Shown in pieces: positions 46,494 to 57,381 of a stretch of 64,000 nucleotides of DNA. Origin of the DNA: Trichococcus alkaliphilus (GTDB taxonomy: Bacteria > Bacillota > Bacilli > Lactobacillales > Aerococcaceae). Below the pieces are notes generated by a model, which was not told where the DNA came from, ran no database searches, and saw only the letters and a program-made list of their open reading frames with translations. The translations under genes were made by a program, and so were the position numbers. Location: contig NZ_PXZT01000001.1 of the NCBI RefSeq assembly GCF_003008695.1, positions 285,940 to 349,939 on the forward strand, written 5' to 3'. Numbering within the stretch: position 1 is the first letter of the stretch; each line of letters opens with the position of its first letter.

Positions 46494-47183
46494 CTAAATG
46501 ATGCCGTATTCCCGCAGGCTGAGATAGTCATCGACCCCGATGATGAAATGGTCAAGGATTTCGATCCCCATCATCTCTCCGCATTCCACCATCCTGCGGG
46601 TGAAGACCAGATCAGCTTCCGAGGGATCGGGGTTCCCGGAAGGATGATTGTGCGCGAGGATGATCCGAGCAGCAGCAAACCTTACCGCTTCACGGAAAAT
46701 CTCGCGCGGATGCGCAACCGAACTGTTCAGACTGCCTATGAATATCGTCTTCTTCTTGATGATTTCGTTCTTTGTGTTCAGATAGACCGCCACTACGTGC
46801 TCCTGCTGGAGATCGCGCATCTCTTTCTGCAAAAGCGTTCCGGCGCTTTGCGTCGAGGTGATCGTTCCGCTCTTCAATTGCGTCGCATTGGCGATGCGGA
46901 CTCCCAATTCGACACAGGCCTTGATCTCGATTGCTTTGGTACGGCCGATCCCGTTGATCAAGGTCAACTCTTCCAGCGAGGCCAACTTCAAGGAATGGAG
47001 ATCCTCGAACTCATTCAGCACCCGTAATGCCAACTGCATGACATTGCTGTCCCTGGGTCCCGTCCGCAGTATGATCGCCAATAATTCATGCGTCGCCAGG
47101 GCTTTTTCTCCGAATTGATCCAATCTTTCACGCGGGCGCGAGGCTTTCGGAACCTCCATCAGCAGATTTGTTTCTTGCACCAT
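46494..47183 (-). CDS. radC: RadC/JAB-domain protein
   Basis: 229 residues. An N-terminal helix-hairpin-helix region (LTLINGIGRTKAIEIKACVELG) precedes a JAMM metalloprotease-like domain with LAHNHPSGNPDPSEAD, whose two His and Asp match the zinc site. Despite its name a repair role is unproven; the family is often linked to DNA transactions. It is conserved upstream of mreBCD in Bacilli. Confidence 0.93.
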   Translation of the reverse strand: MVQETNLLMEVPKASRPRERLDQFGEKALATHELLAIILRTGPRDSNVMQLALRVLNEFEDLHSLKLASLEELTLINGIGRTKAIEIKACVELGVRIANATQLKSGTITSTQSAGTLLQKEMRDLQQEHVVAVYLNTKNEIIKKKTIFIGSLNSSVAHPREIFREAVRFAAARIILAHNHPSGNPDPSEADLVFTRRMVECGEMMGIEILDHFIIGVDDYLSLREYGII

Positions 47184-47242
47184 CCTGTTTTACCCCTTTC
47201 CTTCCGTCTACTCAATAGATACGCAGGAAGGAGCGGAACAGG

Positions 47243-47902
47243 TTATTTCTCTTTCAGCCAATCCATGACCGCATGCAGGTCCGGCAAAATGGCAATCGTT
47301 TTTGCTTTCGCTTCGTCATCCGGAACGATCAGATCCGGAATCATGATCACTTCAATGCCCGCATCATAGCCCGCACGGATGCCGTTAAGCGAATCTTCCA
47401 GGATCAGACAGTCCTCTTTCGGAATGCCAAGGGGTTTCCAGGCGCTCAGGAAAATTTCCGGATCCGGTTTGGCGAAGGATACTTCATCCCCGCAGACTTG
47501 GTAGCGGAAATACTGCGAAATATCAGCCAATTCGAGGTAGAAGCTGACTTCTCTCCTCCGGCTGCTGGAAGCAACGACGCACACCACGCCTTCCTCCTTC
47601 AGAAAGGCCAACAGATCATAAAGACCTTTTTTGATCGGAAGCCCCTGCTCGGAGGCGATGTCTGTCTGCCTCTTCTTCATTTTCCGCAGGAATCGTTCCG
47701 CCAGTTCAGCGTCGCCGAAGTCGGATGCCAATTCAGGCATCACATCCTTATCGGATCGCCCTACTTGTTTCAGGTAATAATCGAAGTCGAACGCTATCGG
47801 CAAGGCCAGCTCTTCCGCCAATTCACCTTGTGCCTGATAGCCCAACGTTTCCGTATCGAACATCAATCCATCCATATCAAAAATGACCGCTTTTTTACGC
47901 AT
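47243..47902 (-). CDS. HAD-superfamily phosphatase (beta-phosphoglucomutase-like)
   Basis: 219 residues. AVIFDMDGLMFDTET (motif I) is at residues 5-19, with a small helical cap, VVASSSRR (motif II), the Lys in FAKPDPEIFL (motif III) and CLILEDSLNGIRAGYDAG (motif IV). This is the subfamily of small phosphosugar phosphatases; the substrate is unknown. It sits 1 base after folC, so co-transcription is likely. Confidence 0.88.
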   Translation of the reverse strand: MRKKAVIFDMDGLMFDTETLGYQAQGELAEELALPIAFDFDYYLKQVGRSDKDVMPELASDFGDAELAERFLRKMKKRQTDIASEQGLPIKKGLYDLLAFLKEEGVVCVVASSSRRREVSFYLELADISQYFRYQVCGDEVSFAKPDPEIFLSAWKPLGIPKEDCLILEDSLNGIRAGYDAGIEVIMIPDLIVPDDEAKAKTIAILPDLHAVMDWLKEK

Positions 47903-47903
47903 C

Positions 47904-49214
47904 TCAAAACTCCTTATCCTTCAATAAATAATGTCTTACTTCGGAAAGAAAATACAGTGAGCCTGTAATCAATAACATGCCATCTTCGGATTGTTTCGCC
48001 TTCAAATCATCGATCGCAAAGCGCCAATCTTCATAGGCTGCAGCTTCTGATACGTCCATCCGCTCGCACAGTTCCTTGACAGATGCCGCCCTTGGGAAAT
48101 CGAAACTGGTCACGTACAGCTTGCTGTCAGGGATCGACTTGATCAACTGGCCCATTTCCTCCAAGTCCTTATCCGCCAACGCCGCCAACAGAATGGTGAT
48201 ATCTTTATCGGAAAACTTCTTCTTGATCGCTTCAGTCAGCACTTCCATAGCCGGGATATTATGGGCACCATCCAGCATGACAAACGGTTCTTGCGAAACG
48301 ATCTCCATCCGGACTGGCCAAGCTGTCCCCAAAAGCCCTGCTTTGATTGTGGTCTCCGAGTAGCTTAAAGCGTATTTTTTGCAGAACAGCAAGAAAGCTT
48401 GCAACGCTGTAGCCGCATTATCGACTTGATGGCCGCCCATCAAGGTAATTTCAAGGTTTTCAAAGCTGCCCAATGGGGATGAGAAATCAAAGACTTCATG
48501 GTAATCAGAACCCTCATGCCAATTGACGATACTGAAATCCGGGCCGAATTCATACAAAGGCGCTGCTTTTTTTTCTGCAGTGTTCCGCATCACCGACAAA
48601 GCCTCTTCAGGCAATCTTCCGATGACGACAGGAGTCCCTTTCTTGATGATTCCGGCTTTTTGATAGGCGATTTTCCCAAGGGTATTCCCGAGAATGTTGC
48701 TGTGGTCTTTTCCTATCGTTGTGATGAGCGACAAGTCCGGCTCGGCAACATTCGTGCTGTCGTAAAGCCCGCCCAAACCGACTTCCAACAATACGACATC
48801 GCAAGGGTGTGAACCAAAATAGGAAAACATCATGGCGGTCACAACTTCGAATTCCGTCAGCGGACCCATATCCGTCAGGCTGATTTCCTCATAGAGTGCA
48901 TGCAGAATGTTCGCTTGCTCCAGCACGTCTTCATCAGGGATGTTCGCTCCATTCACGCCGATCCTTTCATTAAAACTGACAATATGCGGAGAGGTGAAGG
49001 TTCCCACCGTATAGCCAGCCGCCATGAACAGACTTCTTAAGTAAGCAACATTCGATCCTTTTCCATTTGTTCCGGCAATATGGATGGATCTGAATTTACG
49101 TTCCGGGTGATCCAATTTTTCCATCAACCATTTCATCCGGACTATCCCCGGCTTAGGGCCCATGCCTTTGCGGGTATGGATCCATTCCATCGCCTCTTCA
49201 TAAGTTGCAAACAT
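47904..49214 (-). CDS. folC: Folylpolyglutamate synthase / dihydrofolate synthase
   Basis: 436 residues. Mur-ligase fold with the P-loop IHIAGTNGKGSNVAYL near residue 48, SPHIVSFNERIGVNG, LLEVGLGGLYDSTNV, ITTIGKDHSNILG and MLDGAHNIPAMEVL. It adds glutamates to folates so that they are retained and bind their enzymes. It lies just downstream of valS, the common valS-folC pairing of Firmicutes. Confidence 0.95.
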   Translation of the reverse strand: MFATYEEAMEWIHTRKGMGPKPGIVRMKWLMEKLDHPERKFRSIHIAGTNGKGSNVAYLRSLFMAAGYTVGTFTSPHIVSFNERIGVNGANIPDEDVLEQANILHALYEEISLTDMGPLTEFEVVTAMMFSYFGSHPCDVVLLEVGLGGLYDSTNVAEPDLSLITTIGKDHSNILGNTLGKIAYQKAGIIKKGTPVVIGRLPEEALSVMRNTAEKKAAPLYEFGPDFSIVNWHEGSDYHEVFDFSSPLGSFENLEITLMGGHQVDNAATALQAFLLFCKKYALSYSETTIKAGLLGTAWPVRMEIVSQEPFVMLDGAHNIPAMEVLTEAIKKKFSDKDITILLAALADKDLEEMGQLIKSIPDSKLYVTSFDFPRAASVKELCERMDVSEAAAYEDWRFAIDDLKAKQSEDGMLLITGSLYFLSEVRHYLLKDKEF

Positions 49215-49242
49215 CTACCTCTTCACTCCATTTCCATTTAAG

Positions 49243-49282
49243 AAGAACCCTATCCACAAAGGAGCTTGCTAATAGGGTTCTT
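49243..49282 (-). terminator. valS terminator
   Basis: Minus-strand AAGAACCCTAT...ATAGGGTTCTT stem followed by CTTAAATGG. It lies between valS and folC and may be partly read through. Confidence 0.7.
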
Positions 49283-49304
49283 CCTGTTCAATTCGATTCT
49301 CTTA

Positions 49305-51953
49305 TCAAGCTAGCTGTTCTTTTAGGGCAGCGATGCGTTCTTCCACGGCCGCCAATTTTTCGCGGTATTCTGTTTCTTTTTGTTTCTCCCCGTCGATTAC
49401 AGCCTGCGGTGCTTTGCTGATGAATTTTTCGTTATTCAATTTGCTTTCCACCCGATCGACTTCTTTGGTCAATTTCTCCGCTTCCTTCTCGAGACGGGAA
49501 ATCTCATCCTCCAATTTGATCAGACCGGCTAACGGCATGTACACCTCTCCGCCTGAGAAAACTGCGGTGACAGCATCGCTGGCTGCCTGGATGTGTAGAC
49601 CGATTTCCAGCGTATCCGGATTGCAGAAACGGAAGATGTACGATTCGTTGGCGCGGAAAATCGCTTCGGTTGCCTCGTCATTCACTTTCAGCTGCATCGG
49701 AACTTTCTTGGACAACGGTGTGTTCATTTCTGCGCGGACATTGCGGACGCCGCGGATCAATTCAATCAGTTTTTCCATCGCTTCTTCAGCTGCTTCATCG
49801 ATATAGCTGTCATCCGCTTCCGGATAGGCTGCCGTCACGATGGAATCGCCTTGATGCGGTACATTTTGCCAAATCTCTTCGGTGACGAAAGGCATGACCG
49901 GATGCAATAAGCGCAAGACATTATCCAAAACATACGCCAAGATGCTGCGGGTTGTCTGTTTTGCCTCTTCATTTTCCCCTTGCAGAACTTCTTTGGACAT
50001 TTCGATATACCAGTCGCAGTAATCATCCCAGATGAAACGGTACAACAAACGGCCTGCTTCACCGAATTCAAATTTCTCGAACAGGTCCGTCACTTTAGTG
50101 ATGGTCTTGTTCAGGCTGGAAAGGATCCATTTATCGGCGATCGTCTTTTCCCCTGAGATGTCGATAGCGTCGAAAGTCAGATCCTCTAAATTAAGCAGCA
50201 CATAACGGCTTGCATTCCAGATTTTGTTGATGAAGTTCCAGGATGCATCCATCTTTTCATAGCTGAAGCGGACATCCTGACCAGGTGCGGAACCGTTAGC
50301 CAAGAACCAACGCAAGGCATCCGCCCCGTATTTTTCGACCACATCCATCGGGTCGATCCCGTTTCCGAGCGATTTGCTCATTTTGCGGCCTTGCTCGTCA
50401 CGGATCAGACCATGGATCAGCACATTCTCAAACGGACGCTTTTCGGTGAACTCCAGACTCTGAAAGATCATCCGGCTTACCCAGAAGAAGATGATGTCAT
50501 ATCCGGTAACCAACGTGCTGGTAGGGAAATAACGTTTGAAATCTTCCGCATCTTCATCCGGCCAGCCCATCGTCGAGAACGGCCAAAGTGCTGAACTGAA
50601 CCACGTATCCAGAACATCCTCATCCTGCGTCCAGTTTTCGCTGTCGCTCGGAGCTTCCATGCCTACGTACATTTCGCCGGTTTCTTTGTGATACCAAGCC
50701 GGGATTTGATGTCCCCACCATAATTGGCGAGAAATGACCCAGTCATGGACGTTGCCCATCCAAGTCAGGAAAGTATTCTCAAATCGTTCAGGATAGAAGG
50801 AAACTTTTTCTTCTGCGGATTGGTTTTCGACCGCACGCTCAGCCAATGGTTGCATTTTGACGAACCATTGCGTCGAGATGCGCGGTTCCACAATAACGTT
50901 TGTGCGTTCCGAATGTCCGACGCTGTGGGTCATTTCTTCAATTTTGACCAAATAGCCCAGTTCTTCCATATCTTTTATGATCGCTTTGCGCGCTGCAAAA
51001 CGGTCCATTCCTGCATATTTTCCGGCTGCTTCGTTCATCGTCGCATCATCGTTCATGACGTTCACTTGCGGCAAATCATGGCGCAAACCGACTTCAAAGT
51101 CGTTCGGGTCATGAGCGGGTGTGATCTTAACGACACCAGTCCCGAAGTCCATCTCGACATAATCATCAGCGATGACCGGAATTTCCCGATTCACCAGCGG
51201 CAAAGTCACGGTCTTGCCGATGAACTGTTGATATCTTGCATCCTCCGGATGAACTGCGATGGCCGTGTCGCCCAACATAGTTTCCGGACGGGTAGTCGCC
51301 AACTCCAGGTAGCCTGAGCCATCCGTCATCGGATAGCGGAAGTGATAGAAGGCTCCCTGAACGTCCTTATGGATGACTTCAATGTCGGATAAGGCCGTTT
51401 TCGCTTTGGGATCCCAGTTGATGATGTAGGCGCCGCGGTAGATCAAGTCTTTTTCGTACAAGCCGACGAAGACTTTGCGGACCGCATCCGACAGACCCTC
51501 ATCCAGCGTGAAACGCTCGCGGTCATAATCAACGGAAATGCCCATTTTTCCCCATTGCTCGCGGATAACGCTAGCGTAATCCTCTTTCCATTCCCATACC
51601 TTGTCGACAAAGGCTTCCCGGCCCAGGTCATAGCGGGTAAGTCCATCCTCGGCTAATTTCGCTTCAACCTTGGCTTGGGTGGCGATGCCGGCGTGGTCCA
51701 TCCCAGGCAACCACAGCGTATCGAATCCTTGCATGCGTTTTTGGCGGATCAACATATCCTGCAGCGTCACATCCCAGGCATGGCCCAAGTGCAGTCTGCC
51801 GGTTACGTTCGGAGGCGGAATTACGATCGAATACGGTTTTTTGCTCTTGTCGCCGCTAGGTTTGAACAGCCCCGCTTCCACCCATTTTTGATATTTCCCT
51901 GCTTCTACTTGCTGGGGTTGATACTTTGTCGGCATTGCGTCTGTTTTAGACAT
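49305..51953 (-). CDS. valS: Valine--tRNA ligase
   Basis: 882 residues. Class I synthetase with the HIGH motif as HLGH in [15 protein letters not shown] (about 48-62) and KMSKSLGNG near residue 525. The editing domain shows [19 protein letters not shown]-terminal coiled coil ([20 protein letters not shown]) is typical of ValRS. It charges and proofreads tRNA-Val, and is controlled by an upstream T-box. Confidence 0.97.
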   Translation of the reverse strand: MSKTDAMPTKYQPQQVEAGKYQKWVEAGLFKPSGDKSKKPYSIVIPPPNVTGRLHLGHAWDVTLQDMLIRQKRMQGFDTLWLPGMDHAGIATQAKVEAKLAEDGLTRYDLGREAFVDKVWEWKEDYASVIREQWGKMGISVDYDRERFTLDEGLSDAVRKVFVGLYEKDLIYRGAYIINWDPKAKTALSDIEVIHKDVQGAFYHFRYPMTDGSGYLELATTRPETMLGDTAIAVHPEDARYQQFIGKTVTLPLVNREIPVIADDYVEMDFGTGVVKITPAHDPNDFEVGLRHDLPQVNVMNDDATMNEAAGKYAGMDRFAARKAIIKDMEELGYLVKIEEMTHSVGHSERTNVIVEPRISTQWFVKMQPLAERAVENQSAEEKVSFYPERFENTFLTWMGNVHDWVISRQLWWGHQIPAWYHKETGEMYVGMEAPSDSENWTQDEDVLDTWFSSALWPFSTMGWPDEDAEDFKRYFPTSTLVTGYDIIFFWVSRMIFQSLEFTEKRPFENVLIHGLIRDEQGRKMSKSLGNGIDPMDVVEKYGADALRWFLANGSAPGQDVRFSYEKMDASWNFINKIWNASRYVLLNLEDLTFDAIDISGEKTIADKWILSSLNKTITKVTDLFEKFEFGEAGRLLYRFIWDDYCDWYIEMSKEVLQGENEEAKQTTRSILAYVLDNVLRLLHPVMPFVTEEIWQNVPHQGDSIVTAAYPEADDSYIDEAAEEAMEKLIELIRGVRNVRAEMNTPLSKKVPMQLKVNDEATEAIFRANESYIFRFCNPDTLEIGLHIQAASDAVTAVFSGGEVYMPLAGLIKLEDEISRLEKEAEKLTKEVDRVESKLNNEKFISKAPQAVIDGEKQKETEYREKLAAVEERIAALKEQLA

Positions 51954-51989
51954 TCAGCCACTTCCTCTCTCTTTTACATTGATTTGTTG

Positions 51990-52245
51990 CGAAAAAAAAT
52001 CGCCCTGCATACGAATATGCAGGACGATATGAATCGCGGTACCACCTAAATTACAGGAATCGGATCCCTGTCTCTCTTTTTGATAACGGAGAATACTCCG
52101 AGCTGCGCTACCCAGTCCACGGACCTTCACACAACTTGCTCACAAGCTACTTCACTTTCCTTCCCCAAAAAAGCTTTCACCAAACGCTTTTCTCTCTTGT
52201 GTGGTTCCGGGTAAGCTACTCTTCTTGATCGACGCTTATTTATAC
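51990..52245 (-). promoter_or_regulatory. T-box riboswitch of valS
   Basis: The core TTAGGTGGTACCGCGATTC lies at about 52052-52034 on the minus strand, followed by a strong terminator CGTCCTGCATA...TATGCAGGGCG with a T-run. In Stem I, the lower helix CACAAG/CTTGTG places GTA (52150-52148) directly before the helix as specifier, the valine codon, as expected. Confidence 0.93.
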
Positions 52246-52251
52246 TTCACT

Positions 52252-52280
52252 AGTTTAGCACCTTTTGATTGAAATCTCAA
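52252..52280 (-). promoter_or_regulatory. valS promoter
   Basis: Minus-strand TTGAGA (52280-52275), 17 bases, TAAACT (52257-52252), just before the T-box leader. Confidence 0.7.
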
Positions 52281-52285
52281 TGCGA

Positions 52286-52780
52286 TTAAAGTAAATTTTT
52301 TGCAGCTGTCAATGCCGCTGCTTCATCTGGTTCCGTCGCGATTTCAGGTACGATCTCCATGTAGGAAAGGACGCCTTCTTTGTCGATGACGAATACACTG
52401 CGGGCCAACTTGTTGCCTAATTTGGGCACTTTCAGTCCATAAGCTTCCCCAAACTCGCCTTCATCGTCATGCAGCATCTGCATATCGATGCCATTTGCCG
52501 AGCACCAGTTGATCAATTCTTCTTTTGTATTTTTCGAAACCGACAACAAGGTCAAGCCTTCGATATTCGCTGCCGTCTCGTTGAATTTGCGTGTTTGTTT
52601 GTCGCAGACGCTTGTGTTGATGTCCGGGAACACACTGATCAGAACAACCGAACCGCGCAAATCATCCAAAGATACCTTTTCGTCTTCAGTGTTGTACAAC
52701 GAAAATGCCGGCGCCTTCTCCCCAACTACGGGCTGATTCCCTAAAACTTCAACAATCTCACCTTTTAATGTCACTTGCAT
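52286..52780 (-). CDS. tpx: Thiol peroxidase (Tpx)
   Basis: 164 residues. Atypical 2-Cys peroxiredoxin: FPDINTSVCDKQTRKFNE carries the peroxidatic Cys near residue 59 and LINWCSANGI the likely resolving Cys near 93. It reduces hydrogen and organic peroxides using thioredoxin. It is a single gene between the valS leader and thiI. Confidence 0.93.
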   Translation of the reverse strand: MQVTLKGEIVEVLGNQPVVGEKAPAFSLYNTEDEKVSLDDLRGSVVLISVFPDINTSVCDKQTRKFNETAANIEGLTLLSVSKNTKEELINWCSANGIDMQMLHDDEGEFGEAYGLKVPKLGNKLARSVFVIDKEGVLSYMEIVPEIATEPDEAAALTAAKNLL

Positions 52781-52865
52781 GAAAACATTCCCCCTTATCC
52801 GATAGTACTCTCATTATACAGATAAGCGGTGATTTATGGTAAGGATACGCTCTTGCATTGGCAGG

Positions 52866-54080
52866 TTACAGCAAATCCGAAAAGAGCGCTTCGTCTTGGC
52901 TGGCTGTATCTTCGCGGCCGGTTATGCTTGATACTACGATACCCGCAACCGCGCGTGCCACGAGCGGTTCCACATCAAGGATCGCTTCAAAACGTCTGGC
53001 CTTGTCCAAATGTGGTTTCGTTTTGGGTGACGGTGGCGCAAAAATCGTGCAGCAGTCTTCGAAAGGTTGCACCGACAGATCAAAGGTATCGATTTTCTGT
53101 GCCAAATCGATGATTTCCAATTTATCCATTGTTGCGACAGGACGAATGATCGGTGTCGTTGTGACATCGTTGATGGCAATCATGCTCTCCAGCGTCTGGG
53201 AAGCGACTTGGGCCAAAGATTCCCCATTAAAGATGGCCAGCCCTTTGCGTTCGGCTCTGATGGCATCGGTGATCCGCAGCATCATTCGGCGCGTGATCGT
53301 CATCAGATAATCCGCAGGAATTTTCTCTTTGATTTCTTCCTGGATCTCCGTGAACGGCACTTCGATGAACTGGATTTCACCGCCGAATTTAGTCAATTTG
53401 GCAGCCAAATCTTTGGCTTTCTGCAACGCTTGCGGACTTGTGTAAGGTGGGCTGTGGAAATGCACCGCCTCAATCTTCACGCCGCGCTTCATGGCAAGAT
53501 AACCGGCTACCGGTGAATCGATGCCTCCGGAAAGCATAAGCATGCCTCTGCCGCTGGAGCCGACAGGCAATCCGCCAGGTCCTTGACAGGTTTGCGTGCT
53601 CAGCATGATGCCGTTGGTTTTGATGTCTACACGCACAAGGATGTCCGGTTGCTTCATCTTGACTGAAATACCTGGGAAAGCATCCAGCACAGTGGCTCCC
53701 AGCTCGGCATTCATGAAGGTCGTGTCATGCTCGTAGGCGTGATCCGCGCGACGCGTAGCTATCTTGAATGTCTTTCCGGCAGTCTCCATTTTGGCAAGCA
53801 ACTCCACCAAAACCCGTTTGACTTCATCGAGATCACGCGAAACCAAATAGACCGGTGAATAGTTTTGGATTCCGAACACATGCTGCAGGCGTTCGATAAT
53901 GACGGCCTCGTCAGCTCCGTTCAGATCCAACAGCATAAAATCGTGCTCGGGTTTGATTTTGATCTGCGGATGATCCTTTGTGACCATCCTGACATTTTGC
54001 GCCAACTGTTGGACAAAACGTTTTTTATTTTTCCCTTTGGTCGACAATTCGCCAAAGCGGATTTGAATGTGCGTTTCCAT
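52866..54080 (-). CDS. thiI: tRNA 4-thiouridine synthase ThiI
   Basis: 404 residues. An N-terminal ferredoxin-like/THUMP region precedes the PP-loop MLSGGIDSPVAGYLAMKRG near residue 180. It ends at CCTIFAPPSPKTKPHLDKARR plus a short tail, without the rhodanese domain of the E. coli enzyme. In Bacilli such short ThiI proteins take sulfur directly from a dedicated cysteine desulfurase, encoded here 29 bases upstream. It makes s4U8 in tRNA, and perhaps supplies thiamine sulfur. Confidence 0.95.
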   Translation of the reverse strand: METHIQIRFGELSTKGKNKKRFVQQLAQNVRMVTKDHPQIKIKPEHDFMLLDLNGADEAVIIERLQHVFGIQNYSPVYLVSRDLDEVKRVLVELLAKMETAGKTFKIATRRADHAYEHDTTFMNAELGATVLDAFPGISVKMKQPDILVRVDIKTNGIMLSTQTCQGPGGLPVGSSGRGMLMLSGGIDSPVAGYLAMKRGVKIEAVHFHSPPYTSPQALQKAKDLAAKLTKFGGEIQFIEVPFTEIQEEIKEKIPADYLMTITRRMMLRITDAIRAERKGLAIFNGESLAQVASQTLESMIAINDVTTTPIIRPVATMDKLEIIDLAQKIDTFDLSVQPFEDCCTIFAPPSPKTKPHLDKARRFEAILDVEPLVARAVAGIVVSSITGREDTASQDEALFSDLL

Positions 54081-54109
54081 TTATGTTCTCTTCCTATCTG
54101 TCAGTTATT

Positions 54110-55246
54110 CTATTGTATCTTTTTGAATTGTTCATGCAGCGTCCGGAAATGTTCAATGAAGGCTTCCGCTTCTGACTCCGTATTCTCGCCGGAAAGGCTT
54201 ATCCTGACCGCACACTGGCTCCAGGAAACGGGTATGCCCATCGATCCCAACGTATAGGGCGTGCCTTTCTTTCGGCTTGAGCAGGCGCTGGTAGTTGAAA
54301 TGAAGATATCCTGACTTTCGAAAGCATGGACCATCACTTCTCCCCTGACGCCTTTCATGGCAAAACAAAGGATATGGCCGGCGCCATCTTCAGGTGAAAA
54401 AATCCGGACATCTTCATATTCCGAAAGGGCCGCAACCAACTTACTCCGGACCAGCCGTTCTTGTTTTCGGCTGGATTCGCTGCCTTCAAGAGTCATGCGC
54501 AGGGCTTTCGCCATCGCTGCGACTCCCCCGACATTCTCCGTCGTGCTGCGCATGCCGGATTCTTGCCCGCCTCCCGTCAACAACGGTGCAATCCGCTTGC
54601 CATGTTTCTTGTAGAGAATGCCTACGCCTTTGGGGCCGTGGAATTTATGCGCTGAAAGCGACAGGAGATCCACTCGTGGGTGTCGGATCAGCGGCTCGCA
54701 TTCACCGACTGCCTGCACGGCATCCACATGGAAATGGACCCAAGGATAATTTTCAAGCAGCTCGCCGATAGCCTCGATCGGCTGGATGCTGCCGACTTCA
54801 TTATTGATGGCCATGACACTCAGCAGGATCGTATCTTTCCTTATGGTTTTCTCGAGCTCCTTGATGGATACGATTCCGTTCGCGTCGACAGGCAAGTAGC
54901 TGATTTCAAAGCCTAACTTTTCCAGTTGCTCCAACGACTTTGAGACGGCAGGATGCTCAACGGAAGAAGCGATCATGTGTTTCCCTGCAGCGAACTTCTC
55001 CATCGCGGTGCCTTTGATCGCCCAGTTGTCGCTCTCCGTACCGCCGCTCGTGAAGAAAATTTCATCCGGCTGGGCACCCAGTAAGTGCGCAATCTGTTTG
55101 CGCGACTGCTGAAGCAAAGCATCGGCTTCATTGCCTAATCTGTGCAGACTCGAAGGATTACCAAAAAATTGTTCGTTGACCTTCCGGTAAGTATCCAAAG
55201 CTTCCGCATACATTTTTGTTGTTGCGCTGTTGTCAAAATAAATCAT
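54110..55246 (-). CDS. Cysteine desulfurase paired with ThiI (NifZ/IscS-like)
   Basis: 378 residues, MIYFDNSATTKMYAEAL at the start. The PLP Lys is in SAHKFHGPKGVG near residue 203 and the active Cys in STTSACSSRKKG near 328, in a short loop characteristic of this group. It directly precedes thiI (29 bases), like B. subtilis nifZ-thiI, so it is probably the persulfide donor for s4U. It is the second cysteine desulfurase in the window. Confidence 0.93.
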   Translation of the reverse strand: MIYFDNSATTKMYAEALDTYRKVNEQFFGNPSSLHRLGNEADALLQQSRKQIAHLLGAQPDEIFFTSGGTESDNWAIKGTAMEKFAAGKHMIASSVEHPAVSKSLEQLEKLGFEISYLPVDANGIVSIKELEKTIRKDTILLSVMAINNEVGSIQPIEAIGELLENYPWVHFHVDAVQAVGECEPLIRHPRVDLLSLSAHKFHGPKGVGILYKKHGKRIAPLLTGGGQESGMRSTTENVGGVAAMAKALRMTLEGSESSRKQERLVRSKLVAALSEYEDVRIFSPEDGAGHILCFAMKGVRGEVMVHAFESQDIFISTTSACSSRKKGTPYTLGSMGIPVSWSQCAVRISLSGENTESEAEAFIEHFRTLHEQFKKIQ

Positions 55247-55370
55247 CTTTATCTACACTTCCTTAATAACTTTGCACTCTCATCGGGACATCCTATCCAT
55301 TATATAGAAAATGCCTGACCATTAAAAGCATACGGCTGAATTTTATTTCCTTCTCATAAATAAGTGTCCA

Positions 55371-55401
55371 AAAAAGGGCCGAGACAATGTCCCGACCCTT
55401 G
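55371..55401 (-). terminator. ezrA terminator
   Basis: Minus-strand AAGGGTCGGGACA...TGTCTCGGCCCTT stem followed by TTTTGG. Confidence 0.82.
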
Positions 55402-55420
55402 CGTTTTGTTTGTTCTGTAT

Positions 55421-57139
55421 TTAATAGTAGCGACGATTTTTTTCTTCCTGGTAGGATTCTTCCACTTTGCGGGCAGCACCTGCTTCGACGCGATTCAGCG
55501 GGATTTTGACAGCCTCCAACGCACCTTCGTAGTCATATTCGCGATGGAAAAGCACCAAAGCTTTGTTGATGGCATTTTCGATTTCCACATGCGAATGACG
55601 GAAACGGTTTGCGTACTGGATCATATATTCAGTCAGCATCGCATTGTCCACGATCGCTTGCGTTTGGTTATCCAACATTTCGATGTCCTCTTCGCACATC
55701 TTGGAAATGGCATCGATTTCGTCCATGTCGATCTTCACGCGGTTCAGCTTGGAAGCCAAATCCTCGATGCGATCCGTGACTGAGAAGAAAAGATCCAAAT
55801 AGATTTTCGGCAAACCAGGCAGATGGTATTTTTCGATGGTCCGCTTCATGTTGCGCATATCCAACTCGTACAGATCGATGCTGTCCTTGATTTCTTTTTC
55901 GCGGTTGCGCAGATCACTGAGGTTGCTGACCAATTCAGACTGTTCCTTGTCGATTTCGGAAAGGCGCTGGCTGATTTTTTCGTAATATTCGCGGACAACC
56001 GAGTAGGAAATTTCATGTTCCTTCATCATCTTATCGTAATAACGCAAAGCTTCATTTTCCTTCAGCAACTGCTCTTCGAACTCTTGCGCGCGGCCCAATT
56101 CATTCTTGTTCAAGAAATAATTCTGAGAAACGCGGTCGATTTCAAGCAGCACATAGCGGTTGCTCTGCAGGACATGATCCATTTTCTTCTGCAGATTTGC
56201 CGTATGACGGCCCACAAAATCCTTGGCTTCCATTTCCTTCTCCATGATGGCATAGACCGCTTCGATATCGCGTTCGACCTTATCCATCTTCTTGCCTGCT
56301 TCATTGATATCAGCAAGGCCAATGGAATCTTTAGCTTCCTGGATTTCTTTTTCGACAGCAGCTATCTCAAAGGAGACATCCACACCTTCGAAAATGTACT
56401 TTTCATCCAACAAGCGTTGGTAGCCGTCTTTCATATCATTCACTTGTTCTTCATACTCTGTTTTGATTTTTTCGTTCAGCTGAGGGATCTTTTCAACGAC
56501 TTCTTCCATAATAAGCAGATCCTGCTCGATTCGCGACAAGATTTCTTTGGCTTCCATATGGTCGCCTTCGTTCGTCAATGAATTGAATTTTGTGAAATCC
56601 AACTCCATGTAATTCAGGTTCTTCTCCAACGTTTCGATGGCTGGACCGAATGTAAAGCTGTGCGCCAATAGCTGTTTGCGGATTTTATTGTAGCGTTCCT
56701 GGATTTCTTCCAACTCTTTGCGGTTTTCCTGTGCACTTTCCAATAATTTTTCGAGTGCCTTGTTCACTTTCTCAACACTGTTTTTCGTTTCGTCGATCAG
56801 TTGATCCGCTTGCGAAATGGCTTGCTTCGCCTTGATGAAATTCATGCGTTGGATGTATTGTTCGGCACTGACCAGCGCCGCCTCGATTTCAGGATACTGA
56901 AAACGCGTGATGGTCTGCCAAGTAGCCTGCCAACTTTCATACGTGCGCTTCGTTTGGCCTGTCAAATTCATATTTTTCAATGTGAACAGGTTATCGGCCA
57001 CAGGTATGGCCATCGCTTTTTGTTTCTTCTCATCGATTGCCTTGATCCGATTCGCTTGTTGCCTCGTCAAATACATGATCGCACCATACCCGATCAACAC
57101 TAACAATATTATCGCTACTAACCAGTATATAAACTCCAT
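55421..57139 (-). CDS. ezrA: Septation ring formation regulator EzrA
   Basis: 572 residues. One N-terminal membrane helix (MEFIYWLVAIILLVLIGYG...) precedes four to five long coiled-coil blocks rich in Glu, Lys and Gln to the end, the spectrin-like architecture of EzrA. ATG 57139 has the better spacing to GGTGGAGGA; the in-frame start at 57154 overlaps that site. It controls FtsZ ring placement and links to penicillin-binding proteins. It is divergent from rpsD, a conserved neighbour. Confidence 0.95.
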   Translation of the reverse strand: MEFIYWLVAIILLVLIGYGAIMYLTRQQANRIKAIDEKKQKAMAIPVADNLFTLKNMNLTGQTKRTYESWQATWQTITRFQYPEIEAALVSAEQYIQRMNFIKAKQAISQADQLIDETKNSVEKVNKALEKLLESAQENRKELEEIQERYNKIRKQLLAHSFTFGPAIETLEKNLNYMELDFTKFNSLTNEGDHMEAKEILSRIEQDLLIMEEVVEKIPQLNEKIKTEYEEQVNDMKDGYQRLLDEKYIFEGVDVSFEIAAVEKEIQEAKDSIGLADINEAGKKMDKVERDIEAVYAIMEKEMEAKDFVGRHTANLQKKMDHVLQSNRYVLLEIDRVSQNYFLNKNELGRAQEFEEQLLKENEALRYYDKMMKEHEISYSVVREYYEKISQRLSEIDKEQSELVSNLSDLRNREKEIKDSIDLYELDMRNMKRTIEKYHLPGLPKIYLDLFFSVTDRIEDLASKLNRVKIDMDEIDAISKMCEEDIEMLDNQTQAIVDNAMLTEYMIQYANRFRHSHVEIENAINKALVLFHREYDYEGALEAVKIPLNRVEAGAARKVEESYQEEKNRRYY

Positions 57140-57351
57140 CAATAAATCCTCCACCTATTCCGACAATTTCGTTTATTTGATCTTAAAATTGAAAACGCCC
57201 AATATATCTCATTTTTTAGTATAACATAGAAAGAACCAATCAGAAACCAGAAAATAATAAGGGAACTGAATTCCTTTACTTGGAACAGTGAAAGCGTTCC
57301 GCTGCTGGGCAAAGTCCGTCAAATATCACCTTTTCATTGCATTAACTTCTG

Positions 57352-57381
57352 TTGTTTGGTACAATAACCTTTGTGTAAAAT
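57352..57381 (+). promoter_or_regulatory. Possible rpsD promoter
   Basis: TTGTTT (57352-57357), 18 bases, TAAAAT (57376-57381). It would give a leader of about 165 bases. Confidence 0.5.
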